A stretch of 64,000 nucleotides of DNA, from contig JAVXUO010000672.1 in assembly GCA_033065855.1 (NCBI GenBank), forward strand, positions 1 through 64,000, written 5' to 3'. The first letter of the stretch is position 1. Every line of letters begins with the position of its first letter. The position numbers were made by a program, and so were the translations under genes. A model generated the notes under the pieces. That model did no database searches, was not told where the DNA came from, and saw only the letters and a list, made by a program, of their open reading frames with translations. Below, piece by piece: positions 47,690 to 61,156 of the stretch. Origin of the DNA: Escallonia rubra (Eukaryota > Streptophyta > Magnoliopsida > Escalloniales > Escalloniaceae).

Positions 47690-48521
47690 TATATATATGA
47701 AAGTCGAAGTTGAGAAAATGTTGTACAATTATCGCTTCCTTGGACACTCTCTTATTTCGCCATATGGACTTTTCTATTTTGAATTTTTAATATATTTTAA
47801 ATTTACCTATCTTTGTAATAGTGATATGGATTCATTCTCTCTCTCTCAATTTGATTTGAATTCCTTCTTTTCATTTGAAATTCAACCAATTATATAGATT
47901 TTACAGTTCTCTCTCTTTTATGTCAACATGCCTTGCTCAAAATTTTTATTTTATATCTTTATAATTCCATTAATTCATAGATTTTGACAAAAGTAATTCT
48001 CTATATATTCCTTTTTAATCTTAAATCTTTTTTATTGTTTAGGGAAACACAATATTTTCCATCAGTTTTTATCTTAAGCTACCACAATCTCCTTCCTTTT
48101 ATTTCATTACAAGTTTTATACTCCTATAGTTTACGCTCCCATTCTTTTTTGTAATTTATTATGTACTGTTACTCTTTCCTTGGTAGTCCTGAGTATTACA
48201 ACCTCAATACACATGTTATCATTGTTATTATTATCACTGCAATTGATATTAGTTAGGAGAGACAATTTCTATTATTTCATACACTATTTTTCATCTTTAT
48301 TTGTCACTAAAAACTAACAATTATTACTCAAGTTCATTTCTAACAATTTCTAACAATAAAAATTGGTAGGAGAACTCCTTTAAAAGGGTAAAAATGAATT
48401 TTTGATTATCTTATTGTCATTACCAATTTTGTAATTGTTATTGTGTATACAAATAAGAGATCTTTCAATAAATATTTTGATAGTTGTTATTTCCGTGTGC
48501 AACGCACGAGATCAAAACTAA
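47690..48521 (+). mobile_element. Helitron, non-autonomous, second of two in tandem
   Basis: This starts directly after CTAG of the first copy with the same TATATATATGAAAGTCGAAG opening. It ends with the same hairpin word, GTGTGCAACGCACG, and CTAA (48518-48521), a CTRR terminus. The middle is diverged from copy one apart from blocks such as the (CT)n tract and TTCAACC.ATTA. No coding sequence is present. Confidence 0.7.
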
Positions 48522-49739
48522 TAACCTATTAAAAAGCATGATGTGAAATTACCTTATAATAGAAATTGAAGTACGTGAAGCTATCTTAAACCACCCTTTT
48601 AAAATATAGGTTGAACCCTAGAAAAGAAAAAATATAACATCATATTTGCAATTTTTGTAAATTTAATTGCTTTCTTTCATGGTTAAGTTTGATGCTTTTT
48701 TGACCATCTATTTTTTAATGTATTTTAGTTAATAATAATTTGAAATTATCATAAAAATATCTTACCGTTCTGCAAAAGCTTTTCAAATAATTGAGGCTAA
48801 ACATTTATAAAGCGATGATTATTCTTACAGTTAAATACCTTGTAATAGATCGGTATGCAATTGTATGTTTAAATACTTTATCTTTACTTTTTATAGATTG
48901 TTGATTGAGTTCTAATTAGGTCAATTTATTGCTAAAATTTATGAAATTTGATGAACTAAAACAATGTAGATCAAGTCATTTGTATGTGAAACATGTTTTT
49001 CTTTTTATATGTTTGTAAAGATGTATAACATAGAGAAATTGTGAATTGTACTTAATTGACAATCTAATGCAAACAACGGTCAAAATAAATATGAAAAATT
49101 ACTATTTGAACATGCGCATTAAGTATCACATACAATTGTTACGAATAACATATTACTATGTGATTTGAGTGAAATAAATGTCAAACAGAAAAAAAAAAAT
49201 TCTTTGTTTATGCCTAATTTATCGTGCTTACACATGTACCCAAAAAAAAAACCAAAGCAACTAATATTTTGTTCCTACAAATATGTTATTTGCGTTGAGT
49301 TAGTATTGTGAAATTTGGTAGGCAATACATGATTAGAGAATTATAGTTAAATCACACGGCATTCAGTTTTATAATCCCTTAATTTCCCTTTTATACTCGA
49401 AAAGATTAGTAATATTAATGTTGAACTGTATGGAATAAAGTATTCAAGAAGTAAAACATAACGTAAATGATCAACTATTAGGACTATACTGTTTTGACCT
49501 CCCTCCTTTATATAGCTAAACATGTCTTGGGTGGTAATTCTTAATCTTTTTAGCACTAATAAAGCGGTGAAAATGAAAAAGCTCCTGCCAAAGCAAGGTT
49601 ATATCTTTAAGTGCACATTGTTTTAACAAATACTGGGAAACAATTGATGGAAACGGCGCCCAGCCCCAAGCCGCCCATCGCATTTAGCTTAAACCTACCC
49701 AATTGACCGAATTCTGCATGAGTCAACCTGTTTAGTTTC
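48522..49739. other. AT-rich noncoding stretch
   Basis: Nothing recognisable was found in 1.2 kb on either strand. Confidence 0.5.
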
Positions 49740-51833
49740 TGTAACGCCCCGAATTTTTGAAGTGTTTATATCAAATAAACAAAGTCAGAAAATCTCAAAA
49801 TATCAAAAAGTCTCCCAAGTGGTCATTCAGAGCATCTACTAATCAATTCCAGAGATACATCACTAAACGCCATAGCAGCCTAAAGCATTTACATAATCCA
49901 AATTACTCCGACAAGTATTTCCAAAATAAACTCTAAACAAATTCAATTGTCTTAATTATTACATATAAAAAATACTAATACTGACTCTGAGATAAAAATC
50001 ACTAGCTCTCACTCACACAGCTAGCCCTATAATCTAATCTCACCTACTGATAACCTAAAAGGAAAAACAATAAGGGAGTGAGCCAAATGCCTAGTAAGAT
50101 CGCTCAACGGACCAACAAAAAAAGATACAAAATGTCTGAGAAAACGAAATTGCGGACATAATTTTTTTTTAACATAATAGATACACAAAAGAATTTCGAA
50201 ATGCCAAATATATTTTTGTATAGAGACAGACACTAGAGAGCCATTCAGAATAAGGTCACACATGCCATCACTGACACACTAAATCAGATTCAGAAAATAA
50301 GATCGCGATCTCTATCTCATCTTACTGAACTAACTCAAGTTCCAATCTACGTGGGTAAGTCAGAAACTAGAAAAGTTACGTGCTATGAGGTGTCTCACAA
50401 GAATATAGATACATTTACCCAACAGGTAGGTCAAACATCAATAAGTTGCATGAAAGATATCACTTATGGGTCATATACACCTAGTGGCATATTTGGCTCA
50501 CACAAAGTGTCGCTCATAAATTGTAAAAAGTCAATTATAAGAGGCACAATACGATTTCGTGTGACATAATTAACCACGCAAAAGTTTGTGATTAACTTAA
50601 TGGAATGGTACAAAGGAGGTTGTAACTGAAAAGGAAAAAAAAAAAACCAAAATTAAGAACCCACAACACCTGCCGAATTGCTCAGATCCAATTTTGTAGA
50701 ACAAAACCGACTCAAGAAAATATTATGTGGGACCACTTATGTTAACGCAAGGTCAGTTCATTGCTGCCGGAGAGACTTTAAATTTCTAATTAAACTGTAG
50801 AATCCCATGACGGTAGTATGATGACAACAGTCAATGATAAGAAAAGCTTGGCATCCAAAGTGAAAAGTCCAATTTGATGTCTTTCACTCATGGAGAAAGA
50901 CAAAGAAAAATTAACAGTATCTGGTCTAGGAATTAGCCAGCAAGGTCATGCACTAAACAAAGGAATATGGCATGCCACAAATAGTGTATAGAATCCAAAG
51001 GGGTTGGTGGAGTTGGTAAGGGCTCGATGAGTGACATCGAGGTCCCGAGTACGATTCCTCTCCCCTCCGTGTTATTTATGAAATACAGTTCTAATATTTT
51101 TCAATTGGGAAATTCAAAAAAAAATAAAAATAGTGTATAGTGTATAGGTTTCAAGGAGTAGAAAACAAACAAATAAGATGCAAGGAAGCTGATTACAACC
51201 GATTAAGGAAAAAAACCGATTAAGGAAAAAAAATGTTCACGACTGACGATTTAATTATCTTACCAACTATAATTCATGTTCCAAGAATAATTCAAATTTT
51301 GAGAAAAAGTAAACTCTTATGCAAATAGGATTGATCGGTCCAACGCCGATTCAGATTTCAAATAGTAAACTCTTACATCAAATTGTGTAATTCCACCCAA
51401 AATTTTGGTATTCTTAATAAAGTATATCAAAATTCCTAAAAATTAATATACCCAAAAGTTATAATTAAGGTTTCAATAATAACAAAAATTCGTAAGGTTC
51501 TAATTACAAACTTCAATTCGATACTCGAAATAAATTCTCACCTTTAAGTAATGATCAAAATCTCAAGATGCTCTTCCTACAGAGTTTCTGGAGATTTTTC
51601 TAAACTTTCTTGTGTTCCTATGAAATATATATTGTACGTAACTATCAGATACCTAAAAGATATATATCTATATTCCTAAAGCAATAAGAATTTCAAAATA
51701 CTCATTACGTCCCCAAGGTCTCTAATTTTATTTTCTTCTCCTTTTTTTTAGAAGCATTAAATATGAGGGGTCTAATAGTTTATATATATATTTTTTGGGT
51801 TTAAACTAAGGCCATTTTTTTTTACAATCAATA
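49740..51833 (+). mobile_element. Possible solo LTR (gypsy-type)
   Basis: The opening TGTAACGCCCCGAATTTTTG is typical of plant gypsy LTRs, as is the internal phrase 'GGAGTGAGCCAAATGCC.AGTAAG'. GTTTC occurs on both sides (49735-49739 and 51834-51838) as a candidate 5-bp target duplication. The right terminus ends in TA rather than CA, which could be decay. No coding region is present. Confidence 0.45.
50992..51127 (+). mobile_element. tRNA-derived SINE with 13-bp target duplication
   Basis: This 136-bp element has a box-A-like TGGTGGAGTTGG near its start, a box-B-like GTCCCGAGTACGATTCC about 35 bp on, a TTTTTCAATTG tail and an A-rich end. The flanking 13-bp direct repeat AAATAGTGTATAG (50979-50991 and 51128-51140) is exact, so the insertion is fairly young. 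Confidence 0.88.
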
Positions 51834-52090
51834 GTTTCTGTACTCTGATATGGGCTGAGGTGGGTTTCAACATTAGACGATGGCATGGCAGCAGTCGCCA
51901 GCAGTAGAAGCTGCTGGAATTTTCAGCTGGTGGCAGGCGACAACAGCTACCTGATTTTCTGGTGGCGACTGCCCATGAAGAGCAGTGGTGATTGCTGGGA
52001 TTTTATTGCAGTGACTGCCGATATTCACCGATGACGACAATTGCGGCAGCTAGCGGTGATTGTCAGAATTCTTTGACGGTGAAGTTAGAG

Positions 52091-52135
<45 letters not shown>

Positions 52136-54409
52136 TGTAAATGAGTTAAGTTTTTTGAAATTCTATATTGATTAAGTTGCCAATGGAAAAAAATCCAAAT
52201 AGCCTCGTTTAGTTACATCCCTCGTTTGCCCCATATCTATCCACTCAAAGAGGAACATTGTGGGACGGGCGCGGGTTATGGCGTGGCTACAATTAGACAC
52301 CCAAGTTACCATCCCTAGGTGTTCTTTTTTGCAAAGATTTTGTTTCCAATCAAGTCTCAATTGGAAACAAAGTGTTACAGAATTTGGTTTGACCAAAATT
52401 TTGTCCTCATTGGCAAAAACACTAGTCCGAGACATTCATTCAAGTACAAAGTTCAATATAGTTGGTGCAAATAATGCATGCTCATCTTCACAATATTTGG
52501 CTGAATGACGTGTTTGACACCCGTGCGATTAAAATGTCGATAAGTATATTACATGATGAACACGTGTAATCAGTCCCACTTTTAAGACGATGAATTTGGA
52601 ATATAGATTTTTACTTGTAACGCATCAGACAATTTTCAAGTTAATATAAATTTATAATGTACGGTAATCATATTTTACTTTGACATTTTCAGACTAGCAT
52701 TTAATTTTGACCACATTTGGAAAAATATCTTGTCAGATATCCCTCTTTGTTCTTTCAACGGAGCTACTTGAAACAAGTAGGCTTCAGCCTCACTTGTATC
52801 TCGTAGAGTTCCATGCAACTCACCTCCACACTTGCGCAACGACAACCATTTATGAATTATGATTAAAACATGAACGTCTTTAGTGAGATTTGAACACGGA
52901 AAAATTCGATTATCATTTATTTATGCCTTAAAACAATACATTTACATTCCTGTATGATTTACTATATGCCTTCTCAATCACTACGCTGCCAAATTCACGA
53001 CTTTTGATACATCGACTACCTTCTTTTTCTCTAACAACTTTATCCCCAACCTTAAATTTTGACGAGCTTAAGTGCTAACCATTGATCCGCCTGTGCATCA
53101 TATTCCCCACTTCCTGCAGACTGCAGCATCCTAAATCCACATACACAAGTCCTGTTCTAGAATGGTCGCTCATTGTTATAGTTAGTTGATTCATTTTGAT
53201 CGACCACGTCTTGTTGAAGATTACGCGATCCCATTAATGACTTTTCCCTTATTTGTGACAAACGTCGGTTATTCTGCTATGTGTCTGCGAATTCGGAGAG
53301 TTCAAGGCGGACCCATGTTCTTTGTCCACCTAGGTGGTCTCGTATCAGCTGATCTTGTCCCTTCTTTCACGCCCCTCTCTGTCGAGATCTGCAAATTGGG
53401 TTTGGAATAAGTTCCCCACTATCCAATCATACCTTATATGGGTCTTGTTCACAACTCCAAAACAACAACGCGGTGGGCTTGAATTGAACGACTTCATGTG
53501 AGTTCAACCTATACTAACTGTTGATGTATGATCGGTAGTGATTATAGTTATGGACATGTGCGCGCGCGCGGGGGCGGGCATATACCCAATATATCTGTTT
53601 GAATCTTTCATCTTGTTTATGGATGGCTTTTGATGTTGATGCTAGTTGACGTGTAGTTGAATAAATGTGTGAGTTTTGAACCTTGGTGTTGGATAAATAG
53701 TTGTGCATATACCCACTTCTGTAGGAATTTAATGCTAGGAGAGAAAAGCAGTTACTAGGGAGCTTTCGCTTGTAAAAGAGGATTTTTCTATTCTTGTATA
53801 TGTCTATAAATTACTTAGTAAATTTGTGCGCACTTGTTATTTAAGAATGTAATATAGTACGTAAAACTACTATTGTGGCCTCATAACCAAAAAAAATTTC
53901 CGGAATTGTTTTGTGTCTTTAGCCCGAATCCGTATTCGTGGTTGATTTTGGTAATAGTAAGAGATGAAGCTAATGGTAATTTGGTATGGGGAAGTTTTTT
54001 CATTTGCATGGGGAGAGTCAGAGAGACATGAAGTCATTAGAGTATTTATTGCTCAAAGATCAATATTCTATTTATGACCGTACCTTGCTTTAAAGTTGCA
54101 CTTACTATGAGATATATGATCGCACTTGTTCTTGATTTATCTATTGCTTATTGAGCTTTAATTAATTGTTTTCTGTCATCCATTTCCCACTAGAAATCCT
54201 TAAAAGGGCTTTCTCTTGTTTGCTAAAACTGCTACTTTTAAGATACCAAGGCCATTGTTTTTTACTTCTTACTTTTATTTAGTGTGAGGAATTGTGAAAA
54301 TACTTCCTATTCCTATTACTAGCTATCATTTGAATATCAATTTTGAAGTCGAGGACATGTTCCTGAAATTAATTTCATTTTGGATAGATTTCCGAGTCCA
54401 TAGTTTGAG
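51834..54409. other. Intergenic region upstream of the START gene
   Basis: No gene is recognised. There is a GA/GT microsatellite at about 52086-52135 and a CG-rich alternating purine-pyrimidine tract at 53559-53570. The promoter and 5' untranslated exons of the START gene should lie in the right half. An acceptor-like TTTTGGATAG just before 54391 suggests a leader intron. Confidence 0.45.
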
Positions 54410-57400
54410 ATGTCTGGACAAGACACCTTGCAGTATCGAGGGAGGCTGGACAGGACACTGGCATCTCATGATCTCGCAAATGAGGAGGCACTTAAGTCCC
54501 TTGTTAAGAATCATATTCAGCGATCATCAGGACACGATGTAGAAGGTTGATTATTAATAAGATTATGTCCACGTTTTGTTATCTTGTGCAAGTGCTATGT
54601 GCATTTCAACTGTATTAGTGTCACTAATATTTGTCATTTGCAGAATATATTAACAATGTTTTGGAAACCAGAACCAACGAATTATCTAACTTTCTCGGCA
54701 TGTTGAGGAGTGCTTCTGTGAGCCACGATGAGGGGTTAAAGTCAAGTGAGACACCCAGTGGGGGATGGAAAGTATGCAATCTAGTCAAATTCTACTGTTA
54801 CTGATTTTTCTGTTGTTTCTATTTCAATCCTTTTGCTTTCAGTAGTTTTCTTAAACTTGGTTGGCAGCGAATCTAAATAATGGTCGGTCTTGCTTCCTTG
54901 GTAATTTTGCCATCATCCTAGGCCTGCTGTTTCCCCTCGACTTTAAAACTTCGTAAATTAGTTAGTAACATCGTACTCCCTCCTTCCTAATTTAATTGCT
55001 CCATTTTGACTTGGCATGCATATTAAGGAATTAAGTCATATATTTTGTGTTTTCCATTCTGAGGGAGGGAGGGAGGGCGGGGGGGAGGACATGGCTTGGT
55101 GGAGGGTTAAACGTGGAGAAAAAAAGTGTAAAACGGGTAAACATGGAAAAATACCTGAAGAATCTTTCTTAGTTTGTAAAGTGAGCAATGTTTTCGGGAC
55201 GACCCAAAAAGAAAGTACGTCCAATTTTTTTCGGACAGAGGGAGTAATAAATTAGATCATAAGATGTTTGGTTCTCATGCAAACATCTCTTGTTAAATCA
55301 TCATAATGCACATAGTCTACATGTTTCTGCTTGGAGGGAGTATAATTGAAGGTATCCTACTCCATTTGACAGGTAAAGCAGGATACTCAAGAGTACCGTG
55401 TTATGTATCGAGAAGGACCAGCAGGCACTCCCTTTCATTCGCTACTTGTTGAAGGCTACATTGATGGGCCCATAGATGTTTGTAGGTTAAGGAAAAACAT
55501 TCAGAGAACTTCCTATTTAGCCTCCAATCTCTGTTTGTCACTTGAAAGACATTAAAGGTTGTTGATTTCTAACTTATTACAGGTCTATGCATCTCAATTG
55601 AGTCGAGCCTTTACAAGAGATGGTAAGAGTTGTTTCTATATTTATTCCTTTTTCGCCCTTAATATGTATTTCGGGTATCGCGGAATTTTCTAGAAGTGTG
55701 GAACAGGTGTATATATTTTTGCATACTTCATTTTTTTCTGCCAAAAGCATGATCTTTGTACTTTCTAGTGGTGTGAGAAATTTAACGGGACATGATTTTC
55801 TATATGCAAAAGATGGCGGTGGTGGTGAGTATATCAGTCATTAAGTGGTTGTAGTGGAAATTCAAGATCACTTGTTAAAAAAAAAAAGTAGTGATGATTG
55901 AAGAGTGATAGTGGTGCTAGTGGCAGGAGCTCTAACTGTGACAAAGATGGTAATGGAGTTTAGTGGCAGCAAACTGGATTTGGTTGGCATTTGAAGTGCT
56001 ATTAATTAGTTTCTCTTGTTCTCATGCTATTTAAAAACAGGAATTACTAGAAGCAGGGAAAAGTGAATCTGTGGATGCCACAAATTATCTGTAGTTGCCA
56101 TTAAAATATTGTTCTTCATGCATTTTGTTGTACCTTCCATTATAGCAGCTTTTGTAATTTAGAGCAGTACAACCGCTAATGCACAACTTACAACATATTG
56201 CTGCAGAACCTAACTCAACTGTGGCTGCCTCAGACTCACTTTTCCCTTAATTCCAATATTGAGTGTTAGAGAACTGGGAGCACGGACGTGGGAGTTGATA
56301 CTCGCCTTGGAACCCGGTCCCATTATGTATGTTATTTGTGAATGATACATTTTCAATTGACAAAACTAGAGTCGGACTAACGTGAAATTAGAATTACTGA
56401 AAAATACTTTAGAATCAAAAGGCTTTAGGTTAAACAGCTTAGACGGAGTTCTAACTATACAATTTTAGTAAACCTAGGTGGTGGTCCGAGGAAGTATGGA
56501 TGGGTAACAAGTACATAAGAAAGGAATCTTTAGTTTTCTTGGATTAATAATGCATAAAGACAGAAGGATATTCCGATAGGATAAGAGCTGGTTGACTCGA
56601 GAGGAGTTTTGTATGGATCAGATGTTTGGCAACTAAGAAGTACAATACGCATAAGATCAATGTAGCTAAAATGCGAATGCTTAGGTGGGTGTACAGCCAA
56701 AAAAGGAGGGATAAAATTAGAAATGAGGATATCCACAATAAAGTGGGCTTGACGTCAATTGAGGAAAACACAAGGAAGCATCACTTTAGATTGTTTGGTA
56801 TCAATCTATTACCATTTGCGGCATTTTAGATGCCCCTATGATGAGTAGCGATTTGTGCCAATGGGTTAGACAAGGTATGGATTGACCGAGGATATCATGC
56901 GGATAAGTAGTCTATTGCTAGGAATTTATGAGAGAACTTGTGCTTTGATAGGGGGTCAATGGAAGAAAAAGGATCATGTAGCGGACCCCAACTTGTTTGG
57001 ACAAAGGCTTAGTTGCGACAACGTCTTAGACAATGATGATTGGAGCCCAACTTGACCTGAAGTTTTAAGCCAATAGGTCTTGTGTCAACATGCCTCAGGT
57101 CTTGGGTCCTTGGTCTGTCAACTTTTCAAATTTCACTGTCTCCAAATGTTACCTAACAAATTTCCCCCTTAACGTGTGCATCCTACATCACCAACAAGAG
57201 GTCACCATCACGCCACTACAGTTGTTAAACTCATGGCAACCCCACAAAGACCCCAGCGGAGTAGTAGTGTAGCTATCTTCTTAAAAACCAAAAAACTAGT
57301 AAGAGCGGACTAGTGCATGATCCTGCCTGGTAATCATGGGCAGAAAACCTCGAGCATGGAGGGAGGAGTTAGTATCCTCCCTGGAGCCAACATAGCCTAA

Positions 57401-60400
57401 AAGCCAATAGTTCTGGTGTCGTCTGTGTATATCACCGGCTCAAACTTTGTCTTAGCATCAAGAGCATGATGCGTTGTGCGTTGGGTTTGGTATGCTTTTA
57501 GTACCTAAAATAAAGCAATAGTTACAAAAAGGGTATGTATAGAACCTTTTTATATCTTTTAACAAACATACAGGTACTGTGAATCCATTAGATCAGGATA
57601 TAATATCAAAACACTGTTGTAGTATCAGCTTCATCTGCTTCGGCAGGCTGTGATTGGCTTCACATTGTTATCCTTTGTGTTCCTTACATAAGTTTTGTCA
57701 CGTTTTTATATTCATAAGTGATCTTTATACATTTTAGACTTCTTTCTATTCTTTGGGTATGTTGGCTGCTTTTTCGTTTCATTCCTCTCTCGATGGTCTC
57801 TATTCCAGTAGATGCATGCATGCATATGCTCATATGCATTATTAAAGGTACGCACTTTTAAAAACGATTGTGTAGTTTACATTATCATACATTCATTGGT
57901 GCATGTTTTGGGTTAAAATACGAAGGAGAGGTGAAAGAAAACTATTGAATCTGTAGTTGGAGGGATAGATGGCAGCCAAAGAGAGGTATCGTTGCATATT
58001 CTGGTTGAAGGCACTCATGTCTAAGGCAACAGGATTAGTATAGGCATGCCAAATTTTGTTTGCTGTATATAAAATGAAGTATGCTTGTGCACGTTAGAAT
58101 TAAAAATAGAAGAACTAAAGAAAATCACCATGAATCATCAATATGATATAACTATTGAACTTTCAATGATCACTTCCTGCCAGGTGGCCCCAGTCTACTG
58201 TTCCTACCTTCAAGATCATTTCTTCTGAATGCCTGCAAAAGGTCAGAATTGGTGAACAGATATCTTTAGTGAGGTTTGTACTGCTATGTTAAAATCAGTT
58301 AATTCACTTCAATTATCTTCACCTTTCTTATATGGATGCTGATTAACATGTAAACTATTTGGAAGAAAGGATGAAGCTTTCATGGCCACTCTCTGGAAGA
58401 GAAGCTGTAGTTCACTACTATGTATTTGAGTACTTTCAAGATGATCTGATCATAGTCCTCATAAAATCGGTAATTAGTTTTAAATCAGTTATCTCACTTA
58501 AATCAGTTATCTCAAGATTGGTTGATAAAATATGTACCTCCTCTTTTTGTGTGCTTGTTTGAAAGATGTTTGTGGGGGGAGGTGGGGTTGGATCGGTTGA
58601 GAGGTTAAATTATATTTTAATCTAGATATGTATCTGAAATCAAGTTTTACATTGTTTTCAGATCTCTGACTTGGAAAGCATCGATAGGAGTACTCACGGG
58701 TTCACCAAAGATGGGATACCTGATGAACAGGATGTTGTAAGGATTGATTTGGTGGGAGGCTTTGCATTACAAAAAGTTACTTCGGACAGAAGTTACTTCA
58801 GGTGAGTTGGTGGAATTAGATACCACATTCTTTGAAGTGCCTTAGTCAAGCAAGGATGATCAAGTCTATGTAGTGAAAAAAAAAAAAAAAAAACGCTAGA
58901 AGATCAAGGTACATAATTTATCAAGGACAGCCGACATCAGCTGTGGTCCCAGGTTTTCATGTGAGCTACTGACGCAACGACATATAACCTACTCGACGAA
59001 AAAAGCAAGTTTTGTATAAAATCGTTGAGCATATGATCACAAATCATATTAAATTATGTTTTGGGTTAATTGGTCCAGAAACAAGAAAGGCCATCGAAAA
59101 CAGATGCTTACCTAGCAGTAGTATGTGCTAGTATTATTATTTACACATATATAGTTCATGTCTACCATCTTGACCCTTACATGGCCTTTTTGATATTCCA
59201 TTTCAATCTCCTTGGTTAATGCCATTAACTCATTACAACCCTATGAGCTGAGTAATTCGCTCCTAAACACAACCCCCCCCCCCCCCCCCCCTCCGAACCC
59301 ACACCCACACACATGGCCAACCATGATACTTAAGTGTCCAACCATCTCTGGGGGCAATGTGGATGTCGTAATATCTCTCTCTTTCTTTCCTTGTGAGTTT
59401 AGTACTCTGCTTAGAATACCAGCGGATTGGGTAAGATGACTGTGTTCCCTGGAAAGCATAACTCGATGGATTTGAATATCTATCTAGCCCAGTCTGTTGG
59501 TATTACCAGCTGATCAGGAAGACTCTCAACAAATATGCTCTCAACAAATATAGGCGTCAACTTAAGTGACACATTGACTTTGCTATCTTGATGTTGCTAG
59601 CTGTGGATCAGTTTTTACATGTGTCTGTATTGTTGTGCTTTGCGTGTACTTGTTTTTCTGTAAGGCCATATTGACTTTTTTGAGTACAGCTAATTATTCT
59701 AACCTTGCAGGACAATAATGAACATGGATATAAAGCTGAACTTTGTTCCTCCAGCATTTATCAACTTTATTTCACGGCAGCTCATAGGCAGCGGATTCAG
59801 GCTCTATCAAAAGGTTCCAATTCTATTTAAATGATGGTTCTTTTGTAAGCACTAAACATGCGAAGTTGGATGCGGTATCTGGTGAGACCAACTTACCTCC
59901 TCACTAGACACTCTTCTAAGTGGTCGATTGGACTGAGGTGAATCGCGTGGGGTCTTCTCTTCGTGAATAAAAGCAAAAATGAGAATCAACTTTAAACGTT
60001 CCTAAAACATACTATACACTTGGACTAGGATAGGGCAATGTGTCTCACTCTTTTCATTGGATATGTTACTAAGAGATGTTTCTTTTTTTGGGTCGCATTA
60101 TTGCTTTACAAAGAGAGTTCTTCAATTTAAACAAAGCGAAAGAATTATAGAGATGAGGGAAATGGCTCTGTTGAGGTTGGAGGCTGTAAGAGTGAGACAC
60201 ATTGCCCTATGAGCCTTGACAGTCCTCCCAAGCCCATTTAACATGGCCTATGAGCCTTGAAAATTCTTCAGTGTGCTATGGAAAATTGTAAGCCTGAATC
60301 AATCTTTCCATATATTATTGTAAAATAAAACCAAAATATTGCAACCAAGAACAAACTGTGGAGGGTATGCTGCTAACAATAGTAGTTTGTATCCACCATT

Positions 60401-61156
60401 AATTCATCACTGCAACTTACTAATTGGATATTTGGATTTTAGTAGGAACTGGAACGCACCAACAAGTATAACAGAGAGAGAGAGCCTAGATGTACCTTGA
60501 TTAAATTGGCTGCTGCAATTTGTTTCTCTCTTTATTTCCTATTCCTGGAATTGCTGCAGGAAGTTGCTTCAGTATCCCAAGGAGATGAACAGTTTGGCAA
60601 GGCCTTGAAGGACCCACTGTATACCCGAATACGTGAAGCTCTTTATAAAGATGAAAGATCGGAGGGGGCTCAGAAACCAGAAGACTTCAAGAGTGACACA
60701 TGCACCCTGCCCGAAGAACATCTGAGGAATTCTGTGCTGGCTGAAAGCCATATGGAGACAGATCAGAGAGCTCTAGTTGAGATTGAGGAAATCATGGAAG
60801 AAGATGTGAAGGGGTGTGAGAGCGTAGAAGAGGATAAGAAGAAGTTATATAAATCTCCAACCAATGAAGTCATTGAAGGGTTTCGTATCATAGATAACAG
60901 GAAGGTTGTCATTAGTCCTGAGGTAGAACAAGCTCTGGGAACTTTGGAGAAGGTCGTTTCTGTTTTCCGAGAACATGGTTACTTCAACGAAAGGTTCTTA
61001 AAAAGCAAACGGAATGCAACAAAAGAGTCTAAGTCTTCAGAAGACAGTAAAAAATGTTCAAATCGTGAGCCTTCTGTTGAATTATCGGAAAGTGAATCAA
61101 TGGAGATGACCCCACATGACCCAAGGAACAGTTCTTGCAGTCATGGCTCCAGGTAA
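54410..61156 (+). CDS. START-domain lipid-binding protein, nine exons, 480 aa
   Basis: The product belongs to the plant START/polyketide-cyclase-like lipid transfer family, often labelled StAR-related lipid transfer protein 7-like. Exons are 54410-54545, 54644-54771, 55373-55481, 55583-55622, 58184-58273, 58370-58469, 58662-58801, 59711-59813 and 60560-61156. All joins keep frame and all introns are GT-AG. Residues 1-88 form a charged helical N-terminus (EALKSLVKNHI, TNELSNFLGMLRSAS). The START domain spans about 90-290: YRVMYREGPAGTPFHSLLVE, the W-W-PQ..PTFKIISS segment, SWPLSGREAVVHY, RIDLVGGFALQKVT and SRQLIGSGFRLYQK. The rest is an acidic, low-complexity tail typical of the family. The bound lipid and cell location cannot be read from sequence. 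TCCAG|GTAATT at the stop leaves open a further 3' exon. Introns 2 and 4 hold transposons. Confidence 0.93.
54976..55244. mobile_element. Stowaway-type MITE in intron 2 of the START gene
   Basis: The ends CTCCCTCC and the inverted GAGGGAG, extended as CTCCCTCCTTCCTAATT and inverted CTCCCTCTGTCCGAAAA, are the usual Stowaway termini. They are flanked by TA on both sides (54974-54975, 55245-55246). The length of 269 bp fits. It lies well clear of the splice sites. Confidence 0.88.
56260..56375 (+). mobile_element. SINE relic in intron 4 of the START gene
   Basis: The stretch CCCGGTCCCATTATGTATG followed by TGTTATTTGTGAA...TTTTCAATTGAC parallels the tail of the SINE at 50992-51127. The box-B region is degraded and no target duplication is clear. 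Confidence 0.45.
56400..57030 (+). mobile_element. L1-type LINE relic (3' end of ORF2) in intron 4 of the START gene
   Basis: The stretch matches the C-terminal part of plant L1 reverse-transcriptase proteins in several frames. 'FLG.II.KD.RI' is near 56535-56570, a 'YGSD' word is near 56611, then 'KMRMLRW..SQKRRDKIRNEDI..KVGLTSIEE' at about 56665-56770. The end phrase 'GGACCCCAACTTGTTTGGA' at about 56984 is common at plant LINE 3' ends. Frameshifts and 5' truncation make it a dead copy. Confidence 0.8.

Noticed and set aside
50992-51090. tRNA gene
   Set aside because: Box A and box B words are present, but no cloverleaf or anticodon arm forms. The A-rich tail and 13-bp duplication show a SINE.
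53186-53410. 74-codon open frame upstream of the START gene
   Set aside because: No recognised motif and no splice support into the START gene. It could be part of a 5' untranslated exon, but nothing shows coding.
55330-55350. Second Stowaway end (GGAGGGAGTATA)
   Set aside because: Only a single terminus-like word is present, with no partner at a suitable distance.
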